A stretch of 12,991 nt of DNA, taken from the NCBI GenBank assembly GCA_031285975.1, contig JAITVE010000213.1, positions 1 to 12,991 of the forward strand, written 5' to 3'. Below are positions 7,295 through 12,991 of the stretch, one piece after another. Position 1 is the stretch's first letter; each line of letters begins with the position of its first letter. The DNA is from Candidatus Adiutrix sp. (lineage in GTDB: Bacteria > Desulfobacterota > Desulfarculia > Adiutricales > Adiutricaceae). Position numbers and translations under genes: made by a program. Under the pieces are notes generated by a model, which had not been told where the DNA came from, made no database searches, and saw only the letters and a list, made by a program, of their open reading frames with translations.

Positions 7295-8038
7295 ATGGCT
7301 TTTTATCAACAAATCAGTGATTATTATGATGCGCTTTTCCCGGCGGACGCGGAGGAGATGGCCTTTGTGCGCGGCTTGTTGCCAAGCGGGGCGACGGCGC
7401 TGGATATCGGCTGCGGCACGGGGAACAAAACTGTTTTTCTGGCCGAGGGCGCGGCCTGGGTTGAAGGGGTTGACCTTGATGCGGCTATGATTGCGCGGGC
7501 CGTGGCTGACAATGCCCGGCCGAATATCCGTTACCGGACGCTCCACATGGACGGCCTTGGCAAAACCTTTGCGGGGCAGCGGTTTGACGCTATTGTGTGC
7601 CTCGGCAACACGCTGGTGCATTTGCCGTCGCCCGAGGGCATTCAAGCGTTTTTGGCGGACATGGCCGGGCTGCTGGCGGCCTCGGGCTGCGTTATTGTGC
7701 AGATACTGAACTATGACCGCATTCTTGACCGCGACGCGCTGGAACTTCCCGTGCTGGAAACGCCGCATATCCGCTTTACCCGCGCCTACCGGCGCGACGG
7801 CCGCTTGCTGCGCTTTTTGACCGCGCTTGAAGATAAAACCACCGGCGCGGTTCTGCGTAACGACATTCCTCTGTACCCTTTGCGTATGGGGGAGTTGACG
7901 GCTATGCTGCGCGGCGTTGGTTTGGGATCTCACTATTTCGGCAGCTATCAGGGGGATGCGCATACGGCGGATTCCTTTGTGACCATAGCGCACTGCCAAC
8001 GCGATACGGCAGTTTCGCCACAAGGAGAACATGAATGA
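7295..8038 (+). CDS. Class I SAM-dependent methyltransferase
   Basis: The product has 247 residues with a standard Rossmann methyltransferase core: motif I LDIGCGTGN (36-44), the ribose-binding acid Asp60 in VEGVDLD, motif II around HMDGL (84-88) and motif IV FDAIVCLGNTLVHL (97-110). The N-terminal FYQQISDYYDALFP is typical of small-molecule methyltransferases of the Methyltransf_11/25 type. The acceptor is unknown. Two in-frame ATGs are possible, 7280 and 7295, and neither has a Shine-Dalgarno. 7295 is preferred because 7280 lies inside the promoter spacer. The stop overlaps the start of the next gene (ATGA), so the three plus-strand genes here form one operon. Confidence 0.82.
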   Translation: MAFYQQISDYYDALFPADAEEMAFVRGLLPSGATALDIGCGTGNKTVFLAEGAAWVEGVDLDAAMIARAVADNARPNIRYRTLHMDGLGKTFAGQRFDAIVCLGNTLVHLPSPEGIQAFLADMAGLLAASGCVIVQILNYDRILDRDALELPVLETPHIRFTRAYRRDGRLLRFLTALEDKTTGAVLRNDIPLYPLRMGELTAMLRGVGLGSHYFGSYQGDAHTADSFVTIAHCQRDTAVSPQGEHE

Positions 8039-8262
8039 ACCCGGATCAGGATTTTTCAAGCGACAGCCGCTCCGGCGGCTTGATTTCCGCCTGCGAAGAG
8101 CGGCAGAGCCGCGAAGTGCGGGCCGTGGAAGGGCCGTGCCCGCTGTGCGGAAAAGTGCAGGAATATTTTTCCGACGAGTTGCGCAGCAAAGAGCAGGTGC
8201 GTTGCTATGACTGCAAGGAAATGATTGACGCGCAACAGTTTTTACAATCCGCTGATTCGTGA
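8035..8262 (+). CDS. Small zinc-ribbon-like protein
   Basis: This is a 75-residue protein of unknown function. Two CxxC knuckles, CPLC (residues 35-38) and CYDC (57-60), are spaced 18 residues apart, as in a rubredoxin-like zinc ribbon that would bind one Zn (or possibly Fe) ion. The N-terminal 30 residues are polar and probably disordered. The ATG at 8035 has AAGGAGA 6 bp upstream and overlaps the methyltransferase stop in ATGA, so the gene is real despite its size. It sits between a methyltransferase and a DUF3786 gene. It could serve as an adaptor or nucleic-acid-binding piece for either, but nothing in the sequence decides this. Confidence 0.75.
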   Translation: MNPDQDFSSDSRSGGLISACEERQSREVRAVEGPCPLCGKVQEYFSDELRSKEQVRCYDCKEMIDAQQFLQSADS

Positions 8263-8289
8263 GGGCTGTGCCCGGCCAAGGAGAGCCGC

Positions 8290-8934
8290 ATGAACACGTT
8301 GATTTCCAAAGCGTTCCAGCATGACCGTCAGGAGTTTACCCTGCCGGATTGCGCCTATGACCACCTGTGGGCGGAACTGGCGGCCAAAGATGAGGCCGAA
8401 GTCGCCCGGCTGGCCCTGGCCCGGGCGGTGGAGCCGGGGCGCTATGCGGTGGAAATGATGGGCGCGGAATATACGCTCGACGTTTGCAACCGCAGCGTTT
8501 CCGGGCCGGTCAACCGGATAGCCCCGGACAAGCGCACCGTGCTGTGCCTGGCCCATTACCTGAACGGGGCGGCCGACGTCGCTTTGACAAACAATATGGT
8601 TTCCGAAAAAGTTCTGCCCGGCGGCGACCGTTTTTTTTCGGGAGGCCACGCCCTCAAGCGGCAAGCCATTTTGGGCAAATTCGCCGCGAGCGGCCCGGAG
8701 TTCATCAAAGCTGCGGAAAGTTTGGGGGGCGAAGCGCTGGCCAGCGGCCCCGACAGCTTCAGCTTCAAAATCAAGCTGCTGCCGAAAATTGTCGGCCAGC
8801 TTGTCTTGGGCGAAGAGGATGATGAATTCCCGGCGCAGCTGAGTTTCGCCTTTGACGACTCCGCGGTCAAGCACGTCAGCCTGGGGGTTCTGGCCAGCCT
8901 CATCGCCATTTTGAACGATCAGATGGTTGCCTGA
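8290..8934 (+). CDS. DUF3786 domain-containing protein
   Basis: The product has 214 residues. I recognise the DUF3786 pattern: VLCLAHYLNGA (84-94), a motif with a phenylalanine-glycine turn at LPGGDRFFSGGH (109-120), and the C-terminal DDEFPAQLSFAFDDSA (177-192). There is no signal peptide, membrane helix or obvious metal-ligand cluster, so it is likely cytoplasmic. The family occurs mainly in anaerobic bacteria and archaea and has no assigned function. The ATG at 8290 has AAGGAG (8278-8283) 6 bp upstream. It follows the zinc-ribbon gene by 27 bp and ends the operon. A short hairpin (GAACGG 8933-8938 with CCGTTC 8948-8953) overlaps the stop but has no U tract. It is at best a weak terminator. 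Confidence 0.75.
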   Translation: MNTLISKAFQHDRQEFTLPDCAYDHLWAELAAKDEAEVARLALARAVEPGRYAVEMMGAEYTLDVCNRSVSGPVNRIAPDKRTVLCLAHYLNGAADVALTNNMVSEKVLPGGDRFFSGGHALKRQAILGKFAASGPEFIKAAESLGGEALASGPDSFSFKIKLLPKIVGQLVLGEEDDEFPAQLSFAFDDSAVKHVSLGVLASLIAILNDQMVA

Positions 8935-8969
8935 ACGGGAATGTAAACCGTTCCGAATCAATTTGCATA

Positions 8970-10160
8970 TCAGCGGCTTATTGGAACATAGCCCGTTTTT
9001 TCGATAAGTTCTTGGCCCTGCGGGGAGAGAATCCAATCAATCAGTAATTTGGCCTTGGGTTTGGGAGAACCGAGAGTGACGGCGTAAAAGTTGGCGGTGA
9101 AGGGATAGCTGCCGTTTCTGATGTTTTCGATAGTGGGGGCTACGCCGTTTATTTTTAGCAGTTTGGCTTCTGGGTTGGCATACATGGTGGTGGCGAAATA
9201 TCGGTATGAATAGCCGATAGCGGGCTGCACTCCGCGCCAGCGCACGGAAACTTGCTTGAGCAGGCTGCTGGAAAGCATGAGGCTGGCATCAGGCAGAGGT
9301 TGGGGAGTTTGTATGGGGAGGCCGCCCATGATTTGCGCGAGGCCCGTTTGGCTGCCGGAGCCTTCCGGGCGCATGAAGGCAATGACGGGGCCGCCCTGAG
9401 CCCAGCCAAAAGTGCGCCAGTGAGCGCTTTTACCGGAAAATATGTTGCGTATTTCCTGATGGCTAAGGCTGTCCACCGGGTTATCTTTGCCCGCTAAAAA
9501 CACGAAAGCTTCCCAGCCAATGGGGGTGAAGCGCAAATCGGCCCCGGCATTCTGAGCCGCCTTTATTTGCCCCGCAGATGGCGCGGCCACGAAGATGATA
9601 TCGCGTTTGCCTTGTATGAGAGCCTCATAGGCATTGCGGGTGCCGTCACACAGAACTGTGTTCTGCGAAAACGTCTTTCGGTCATACACTGCTTCCGCAA
9701 AGGCGGCATAGACAGGGTACAGTGCCGTGGCCCCATCCAAAACCGGCGCTTCGCCTGCCAGTTTCACCGTGGCCTCTTCGCCCAGTTTTGCTGTTTGGGA
9801 TATTGGTGAAAAGGGCACATACAGGCTCAAATCCGGTCTATCGTCCGTTCCTTCCACCGTGCGGCCCTGAAGCCACCAATCTTTGCGCAAAGCTGTGGGG
9901 AAAATGAGGATTGCTGCAACAGTAACGGTTGCGACAGCCGCTGAAAGCGAAGCCTTTCGGCGGCTGTGTTTCATCCACAATAAAAGAGAGACCGCGCTGG
10001 CAACTACCAGTGCCAAAGCGACTGGGAGCATCCCGAAGATATTGTCTATCTTGGCGAAGGCGGTAAAATACTCAAAGCTGTTCAACAGATAGCCGCCCGC
10101 CAGCCATGTCAAAACGGTAAGCCCCAGCCGTATTATTTGCCAGGTTATTTTTCCCGCCAT
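8970..10160 (-). CDS. PstS-like substrate-binding protein with N-terminal three-helix membrane domain
   Basis: The product has 396 residues. Three predicted membrane helices (about 10-28, 42-63 and 71-90) precede a PBP-like domain from about residue 133 to the end. PstS-type features are LDGATALYPV (141-150), NPVDSLSHQEIRNIF (227-241), RPEGSGSQTG (264-273), YPFT (352-355) and SPQGQELIEKTGYVPI at the C-terminus. It probably binds phosphate or a similar oxyanion at the outer face of the membrane. Classical PstS has a cleaved signal peptide and is encoded with pstCAB; here the domain is tethered and no permease or ATPase gene is adjacent. The ATG at 10160 is taken over the TTG at 10166, though neither has a strong ribosome site. 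It lies 12 bp after the five-helix membrane protein gene, so the two form an operon. G+C is lower than in neighbouring genes. Confidence 0.78.
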   Translation of the reverse strand: MAGKITWQIIRLGLTVLTWLAGGYLLNSFEYFTAFAKIDNIFGMLPVALALVVASAVSLLLWMKHSRRKASLSAAVATVTVAAILIFPTALRKDWWLQGRTVEGTDDRPDLSLYVPFSPISQTAKLGEEATVKLAGEAPVLDGATALYPVYAAFAEAVYDRKTFSQNTVLCDGTRNAYEALIQGKRDIIFVAAPSAGQIKAAQNAGADLRFTPIGWEAFVFLAGKDNPVDSLSHQEIRNIFSGKSAHWRTFGWAQGGPVIAFMRPEGSGSQTGLAQIMGGLPIQTPQPLPDASLMLSSSLLKQVSVRWRGVQPAIGYSYRYFATTMYANPEAKLLKINGVAPTIENIRNGSYPFTANFYAVTLGSPKPKAKLLIDWILSPQGQELIEKTGYVPISR

Positions 10161-10172
10161 TGTCAATATCCG

Positions 10173-10649
10173 CTACATGTGCGGGGTGCTGGCCCCTGAA
10201 CCCCACCAAAGGAAAAGTAGCGTCATCAGGGCTGGGATAATAAACACAACCACGGCAATGACCATACCGACAGACCCTACCCGTTTTTTCCCCAAACACA
10301 GGGCAAAAACAGATGCCAAAGCGGGAAGAGCAAACCGTAAAACGTCTACGGCCAAAAACAGAATAAAAGGCACAAGCAGTGTGATGGCCGAGATAGTCAT
10401 GCCAAAGCCGCCTATCTGGCTTTTTCCCAGCCAAAGCAGATTAATCGCCAGCACCATAGCCACAAGAGCCGCAGTGGCCAAGAGGGTCGATAATAATGGA
10501 ATATAGTAAAAGTATTGCACTGCAAACATGCAAAGGGACAAGCCAAAAGTAAAGGCCAGTATGAGAATATTTTTCCGTTGCGTTGTCGTTATTGCATTGC
10601 TTTCCTGCGGCACGACGTTTTGAAAACTTTTTTCGCTATTGTTTTCCAT
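10173..10649 (-). CDS. Small polytopic membrane protein of unknown function
   Basis: The product has 158 residues. A polar N-terminus of about 25 residues is followed by about five hydrophobic segments (roughly 27-49, 51-74, 84-101, 103-120 and 126-148) and a short polar tail. I do not recognise a family. The ATG at 10649 has AAGGGG a few bases upstream. The gene directly precedes the membrane-fused PstS-like gene and probably encodes a membrane partner for it. Its length and helix count do not match PstC or PstA, and no EAA-type permease loop is evident. Local G+C is nearer 52-57% in the stretches I counted, against about 67% in a sampled stretch of ilvD, which hints at a different origin for this pair. 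Confidence 0.72.
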   Translation of the reverse strand: MENNSEKSFQNVVPQESNAITTTQRKNILILAFTFGLSLCMFAVQYFYYIPLLSTLLATAALVAMVLAINLLWLGKSQIGGFGMTISAITLLVPFILFLAVDVLRFALPALASVFALCLGKKRVGSVGMVIAVVVFIIPALMTLLFLWWGSGASTPHM

Positions 10650-10688
10650 AAAACCCCTTCATTTTAAAACCGCATATGAATCTATATT

Positions 10689-10721
10689 TCATAGTATCTC
10701 ATAGTCTATACCATTTGACAA
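10689..10721 (-). promoter_or_regulatory. Promoter with tandem direct repeats upstream of the membrane protein/PstS-like operon
   Basis: On the minus strand TTGTCA (10721-10716, 5/6) is followed by a 17-bp spacer and GATACT (10698-10693, 4/6). Two exact copies of ACTATGA, at 10705-10699 and 10695-10689, sit 10 bp apart and overlap the -10. This looks like a tandem half-site operator, similar in layout to a Pho box but with a different sequence and a 10-bp rather than 11-bp period. Confidence 0.4.
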
Positions 10722-10735
10722 GATATTCGGGGAGA

Positions 10736-10781
10736 AAACAACTCAGGCCGCCGGGATGCTTCCCGGCGGCCTGAGTTGTTT
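10736..10781 (-). terminator. Strong terminator after the SulP gene
   Basis: A perfect 21-bp stem (10736-10756 with 10761-10781) is closed by a TGCT loop. On the minus strand it ends in GTTGTTTTCTC, giving a U-rich tract, so it terminates the SulP transcript and insulates the downstream promoter of the membrane protein/PstS-like operon. Confidence 0.88.
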
Positions 10782-10799
10782 GTGGTGAAGGCGCGAAAC

Positions 10800-12557
10800 C
10801 TATTTGCCGTCAACAGCTTCGGGCGGAGTGACCGCTTCGGCGGGGGCTTCCGGGGCGGCGGGGGCCTCGCTGCTTTCGCTGGCGCTCAGCGCGCTGTCAC
10901 CCTGCACCAGGCGGCAGGCGGCTTCTATGGCGCTGGCCTGGTCGGGGAAGAAGGAGTCGGGGCCCAAGTCCTGGTAGAAACCGGCCTTCTTCATGGCCTC
11001 CATGGGCTGGCGGCTGAGGCCGGACATGAACACCCGAATGCCCCGCCGCTGGGCCATCTGAATCAGCTCGTTGAGCACCACCAGCGAGGAGGCGTCCAGC
11101 GAGAAGACGTACTTCATCTTTATGATGATGACCTTGGGCTGGCGGGCCAGGTAGCGCACGGCGGTCTGGAGCTTTTTCGAGGCCCCGAAAAACATTTCCC
11201 CATAAATGCGCAGGATGAGGATATCTTCGTTGAAGCCGTGGGCCGGGTTGGGCAGGTCGATTTCGTCCGGCTCCTGCACCAGCGGGCGAATCTCCACATC
11301 GGCCTGGGCGGCCATGCGCTTGATGAAGAGGATGGCCGCAGTCATCATGCCTATTTCCACAGCCACAGTGAGGTCGAAAACCACGGTGAGGGTGAAGGTT
11401 AAGAGAAACACCGTGCAGTCGCTCTTGGGATAGTGCTTCAGCCGCACGAATTCCCGCCACTGGCCCATGTTGATGGCCACCGAGACCAATATGGCCGACA
11501 GGGCGGCCAGGGGCACGGCTTTGGCCAGGGGCGCGGCCACCACCAGCACCGCCAGGCAGACCACAGCGTGGATGAGCCCGGCCACCGGGGTGACCCCGCC
11601 GTTGCGGATGTTGGTGGCCGTGCGGGCGATGGCCCCGGTGGCCGGGAGGCCCCCGAAAAAGGGCGTGACGATGTTGGCGATGCCCTGGGCCATCAATTCC
11701 TGGTTGGGGTCGTGCTTGTCGCCTATCATGCCGTCGGCCACCACCGCGCACAAGAGGGACTCGATGGCCCCCAACAGGGCGATGGTCACAGCCGGGCCCA
11801 AAAGGTATTGAAAGGTTTGCAGATTAAAGGCCGGGGCCTGAAAGACGGGCAGCCCCCCCGTGAAGCCGCCGAAGCGGGTGCCGATGGTCTCCACCGGCAG
11901 CTTGAAAAGCCAGGCGGCCAGGGTGGCCAGAATCAGAATGGCGATGGGCCCCGGCAGGGCTTTGCGCAGTTTTTTCGGCCAGAAGACAATGCCCAGAAAG
12001 CAGACCGCCGATAAAACAAGCGTGACCGGCTTGATCTGCGACAGGCTTGTCCACACGCCGTAGAGCGAGGCGAAAAAGCCCGACTCGCCGCCTTCCACCG
12101 GGGCCAGCCCCAAAAAATCCCGCAGCTGGGTGGAGAGGATTATCACGGCAATGCCGCTGGTGAAGCCGCTGATTAAAGGGTAGGGGATGTAGTTTATCAG
12201 CGCCCCCAGGCGCAACAAGCCCATGGCCAGCAAGAGCACCCCGGCCATGATGGCGCAGATCAGCAGGTTGGCCATGCCGTACTGCTGCACGATGTTCAGG
12301 ATGATGACGATGAAGGCCCCCGTGGGCCCGCCGATGGCCACCCGCGAGCCGCCCAGAAGCGAGGTGATGAACCCGGCCACGGCGGCCGTCACCAGGCCGC
12401 TCTCCGGGCTGGCCCCGGAAGCGATGGCAAAGGCAATGCCCAGGGGGATGGCCACAATGCCCACGGCCAGGCCCGCCAACAGGTCGCTTTTAAAGGTTGG
12501 GACGGAATAGTTTTTAAGGCACTCAACGAGTTTGGGCTGAAAAAAATGAAGAGACAT
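10800..12557 (-). CDS. SulP-family inorganic anion transporter with STAS domain
   Basis: The product has 585 residues. The membrane domain covers about residues 20-415 and shows SulP features: AIPLGIAFAIASG in helix one, GGPTGAF (76-82), the conserved Glu in GAIESLL (263-269) and ATGAIARTATNIRNG (306-320). A cytoplasmic STAS domain follows at about 444-550, with the switch-like FSLDASSLVVL (485-495). The last 33 residues are an Ala/Glu/Pro-rich tail. SulP proteins carry sulfate, bicarbonate or dicarboxylates, often with H+ or Na+; the substrate cannot be fixed from sequence. In a sulfate reducer, sulfate uptake is attractive but unproven. The ATG at 12557 has only a weak ribosome site (GGTGGTGA), and a hairpin stands 14 nt upstream. 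It is transcribed alone from a promoter with a long leader. Confidence 0.92.
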   Translation of the reverse strand: MSLHFFQPKLVECLKNYSVPTFKSDLLAGLAVGIVAIPLGIAFAIASGASPESGLVTAAVAGFITSLLGGSRVAIGGPTGAFIVIILNIVQQYGMANLLICAIMAGVLLLAMGLLRLGALINYIPYPLISGFTSGIAVIILSTQLRDFLGLAPVEGGESGFFASLYGVWTSLSQIKPVTLVLSAVCFLGIVFWPKKLRKALPGPIAILILATLAAWLFKLPVETIGTRFGGFTGGLPVFQAPAFNLQTFQYLLGPAVTIALLGAIESLLCAVVADGMIGDKHDPNQELMAQGIANIVTPFFGGLPATGAIARTATNIRNGGVTPVAGLIHAVVCLAVLVVAAPLAKAVPLAALSAILVSVAINMGQWREFVRLKHYPKSDCTVFLLTFTLTVVFDLTVAVEIGMMTAAILFIKRMAAQADVEIRPLVQEPDEIDLPNPAHGFNEDILILRIYGEMFFGASKKLQTAVRYLARQPKVIIIKMKYVFSLDASSLVVLNELIQMAQRRGIRVFMSGLSRQPMEAMKKAGFYQDLGPDSFFPDQASAIEAACRLVQGDSALSASESSEAPAAPEAPAEAVTPPEAVDGK

Positions 12558-12716
12558 TCACCACCATCCGAAGCCCCGCAGGGCTTTGCGCAACGTGAAA
12601 ATATAAAAGCCGAATGCCGAACATGTCGATGTCCGTCATTCAGCCCGACAGGCAAACGTCAGTTACAGAAAAACCCGGTGTGAGCCGGGAAATTTTTGCG
12701 CCTGATTTCGGCGCAT
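12558..12716 (-). promoter_or_regulatory. Structured 5' leader of the SulP mRNA, possible attenuator
   Basis: From the predicted start (about 12716) the minus-strand leader folds into TGCGCC/GGCGCA (12715-12710 with 12702-12697) at the very 5' end. Next comes CCCGG/CCGGG (12689-12685 with 12678-12674) followed directly by UUUUU, a short intrinsic-terminator shape. A third, imperfect hairpin spans 12644-12609 and a fourth is the one beside the ribosome site. I do not recognise a known riboswitch class. There is no convincing gene in this stretch. Confidence 0.4.
12571..12586 (-). promoter_or_regulatory. Hairpin next to the SulP ribosome binding site
   Basis: AAGCCC and GGGCTT pair as a perfect 6-bp stem with a CGCA (minus strand TGCG) loop, extendable to 8 bp with one G-U pair. 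It ends about 14 nt before the SulP ATG and could affect ribosome access. Confidence 0.4.
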
Positions 12717-12722
12717 AAGCAC

Positions 12723-12751
12723 CATATACACCCAATATACTAAAAGGTCAA
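12723..12751 (-). promoter_or_regulatory. Promoter of the SulP gene
   Basis: On the minus strand TTGACC (12751-12746, 5/6) is followed by a 17-bp AT-rich spacer and TATATG (12728-12723, 4/6). The predicted start lies at about 12716, immediately before the first leader hairpin, giving a leader of about 160 nt. Confidence 0.5.
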
Positions 12752-12826
12752 GGGATTCCGGAACTTTTTACAAGTTTTTCACCTCCGGCAGGGCAGCGCC
12801 CAAAGGCCGGGAATCACCACGGCAGG

Positions 12827-12864
12827 AAAAAAGCCCGGCGCGGTTGCGCGCGCCGGGCTTTTTT
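12827..12864. terminator. Bidirectional intrinsic terminator after the edge gene
   Basis: A 16-bp stem, AAAAAAGCCCGGCGCG (12827-12842) with its complement at 12849-12864, encloses a 6-nt loop. Tracts of six A and six T flank the GC core. It lies 18 bp after the minus-strand stop at 12883, so it terminates that gene before the SulP promoter. Confidence 0.9.
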
Positions 12865-12882
12865 GCGGGCTCGGGTTATCGG

Positions 12883-12991
12883 CTAAAACTCGAACTCATC
12901 ATCCATGGGCAGGGCCGCCGCTTTTTTCCCGGAGGCCGGGGGCAGGCCCAGAAAATCCTTCAGCTGGGTTGAAAAAATCAGTATGGCGATG
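12883..12991 (-). pseudogene. C-terminal end of a truncated SulP-like protein (partial at the window edge)
   Basis: Reading on the minus strand from 12990, 35 codons end in TAG (12885-12883). The first 21 residues (IAILIFSTQLKDFLGLPPASG) align with residues 136-156 of the SulP protein encoded at 10800-12557, 14 of 21 being identical. The full transporter continues for another 430 residues, but this product ends after a 14-residue tail, KKAAALPMDDEFEF. Many codons differ synonymously, so this is an old paralogue, not a recent duplicate. Either the gene lost its middle and STAS regions by deletion and kept a tail, or it was truncated and then acquired a stop. A terminator 18 bp downstream suggests it is still transcribed. 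The upstream part lies outside the window, so calling it a pseudogene rather than a short functional protein is inference. Confidence 0.6.

Noticed and set aside
8933..8953. Hairpin at the end of the DUF3786 gene as an intrinsic terminator
   Set aside because: The stem is only 6 bp with a 9-nt loop and no U tract follows.
1..12991. CRISPR arrays, tRNA or rRNA genes, insertion sequences
   Set aside because: I saw no regularly spaced repeats, no cloverleaf with CCA-like end or T-loop consensus, no rRNA-like stretch and no transposase motifs or terminal inverted repeats with target duplications.

Overview
This window is high-GC bacterial chromosome, roughly 60% G+C and visibly lower around 8970-10800. 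The gene content suits an anaerobe of the Desulfovibrio type: a DUF3786 protein, a dihydroxy-acid dehydratase of the oxygen-labile 'VPGH' type, a YkvI-family transporter and a SulP anion transporter. The taxonomic placement is inference, because no rRNA or other phylogenetic marker is present. I saw no tRNA, rRNA, CRISPR array, insertion sequence or prophage gene.

Layout: (a) 1-1413, minus strand: a FabG-type reductase followed 2 bp later by an FAD/NAD(P)-binding oxidoreductase cut by the left edge. Their promoter lies back to back with that of the next unit. (b) 1795-5108, plus strand: a YkvI-like membrane transporter and a class I/II aminotransferase in one operon, a strong terminator, then a membrane-anchored alpha/beta hydrolase with a probable TTG start. 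(c) 5171-7159, minus strand: an IlvD/Edd dehydratase and a Dabb-domain protein, 3 bp apart. They converge on the hydrolase at a perfect 17-bp bidirectional terminator. (d) 7295-8934, plus strand: a class I methyltransferase with a possibly leaderless start, a 75-aa zinc-ribbon protein overlapping it by ATGA, and a DUF3786 protein. (e) 8970-10649, minus strand: a five-helix membrane protein and a PstS-like binding protein fused to an N-terminal three-helix membrane domain, with no pstCAB genes nearby. (f) 10800-12557, minus strand: a full SulP transporter with a STAS domain, a roughly 160-nt structured 5' leader and a 21-bp terminator stem. (g) 12883-12991, minus strand: the C-terminal end of another gene. 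Its last residues match the middle of the SulP transport domain and then stop, which suggests a truncated SulP paralogue.

Most of the window is ordinary metabolism and transport. The items that stand out are the truncated SulP paralogue at the right edge, the SulP leader RNA with an early terminator-like hairpin, the orphan membrane-fused PstS-like module with tandem direct repeats in its promoter, and the methyltransferase/zinc-ribbon/DUF3786 operon of unknown function.
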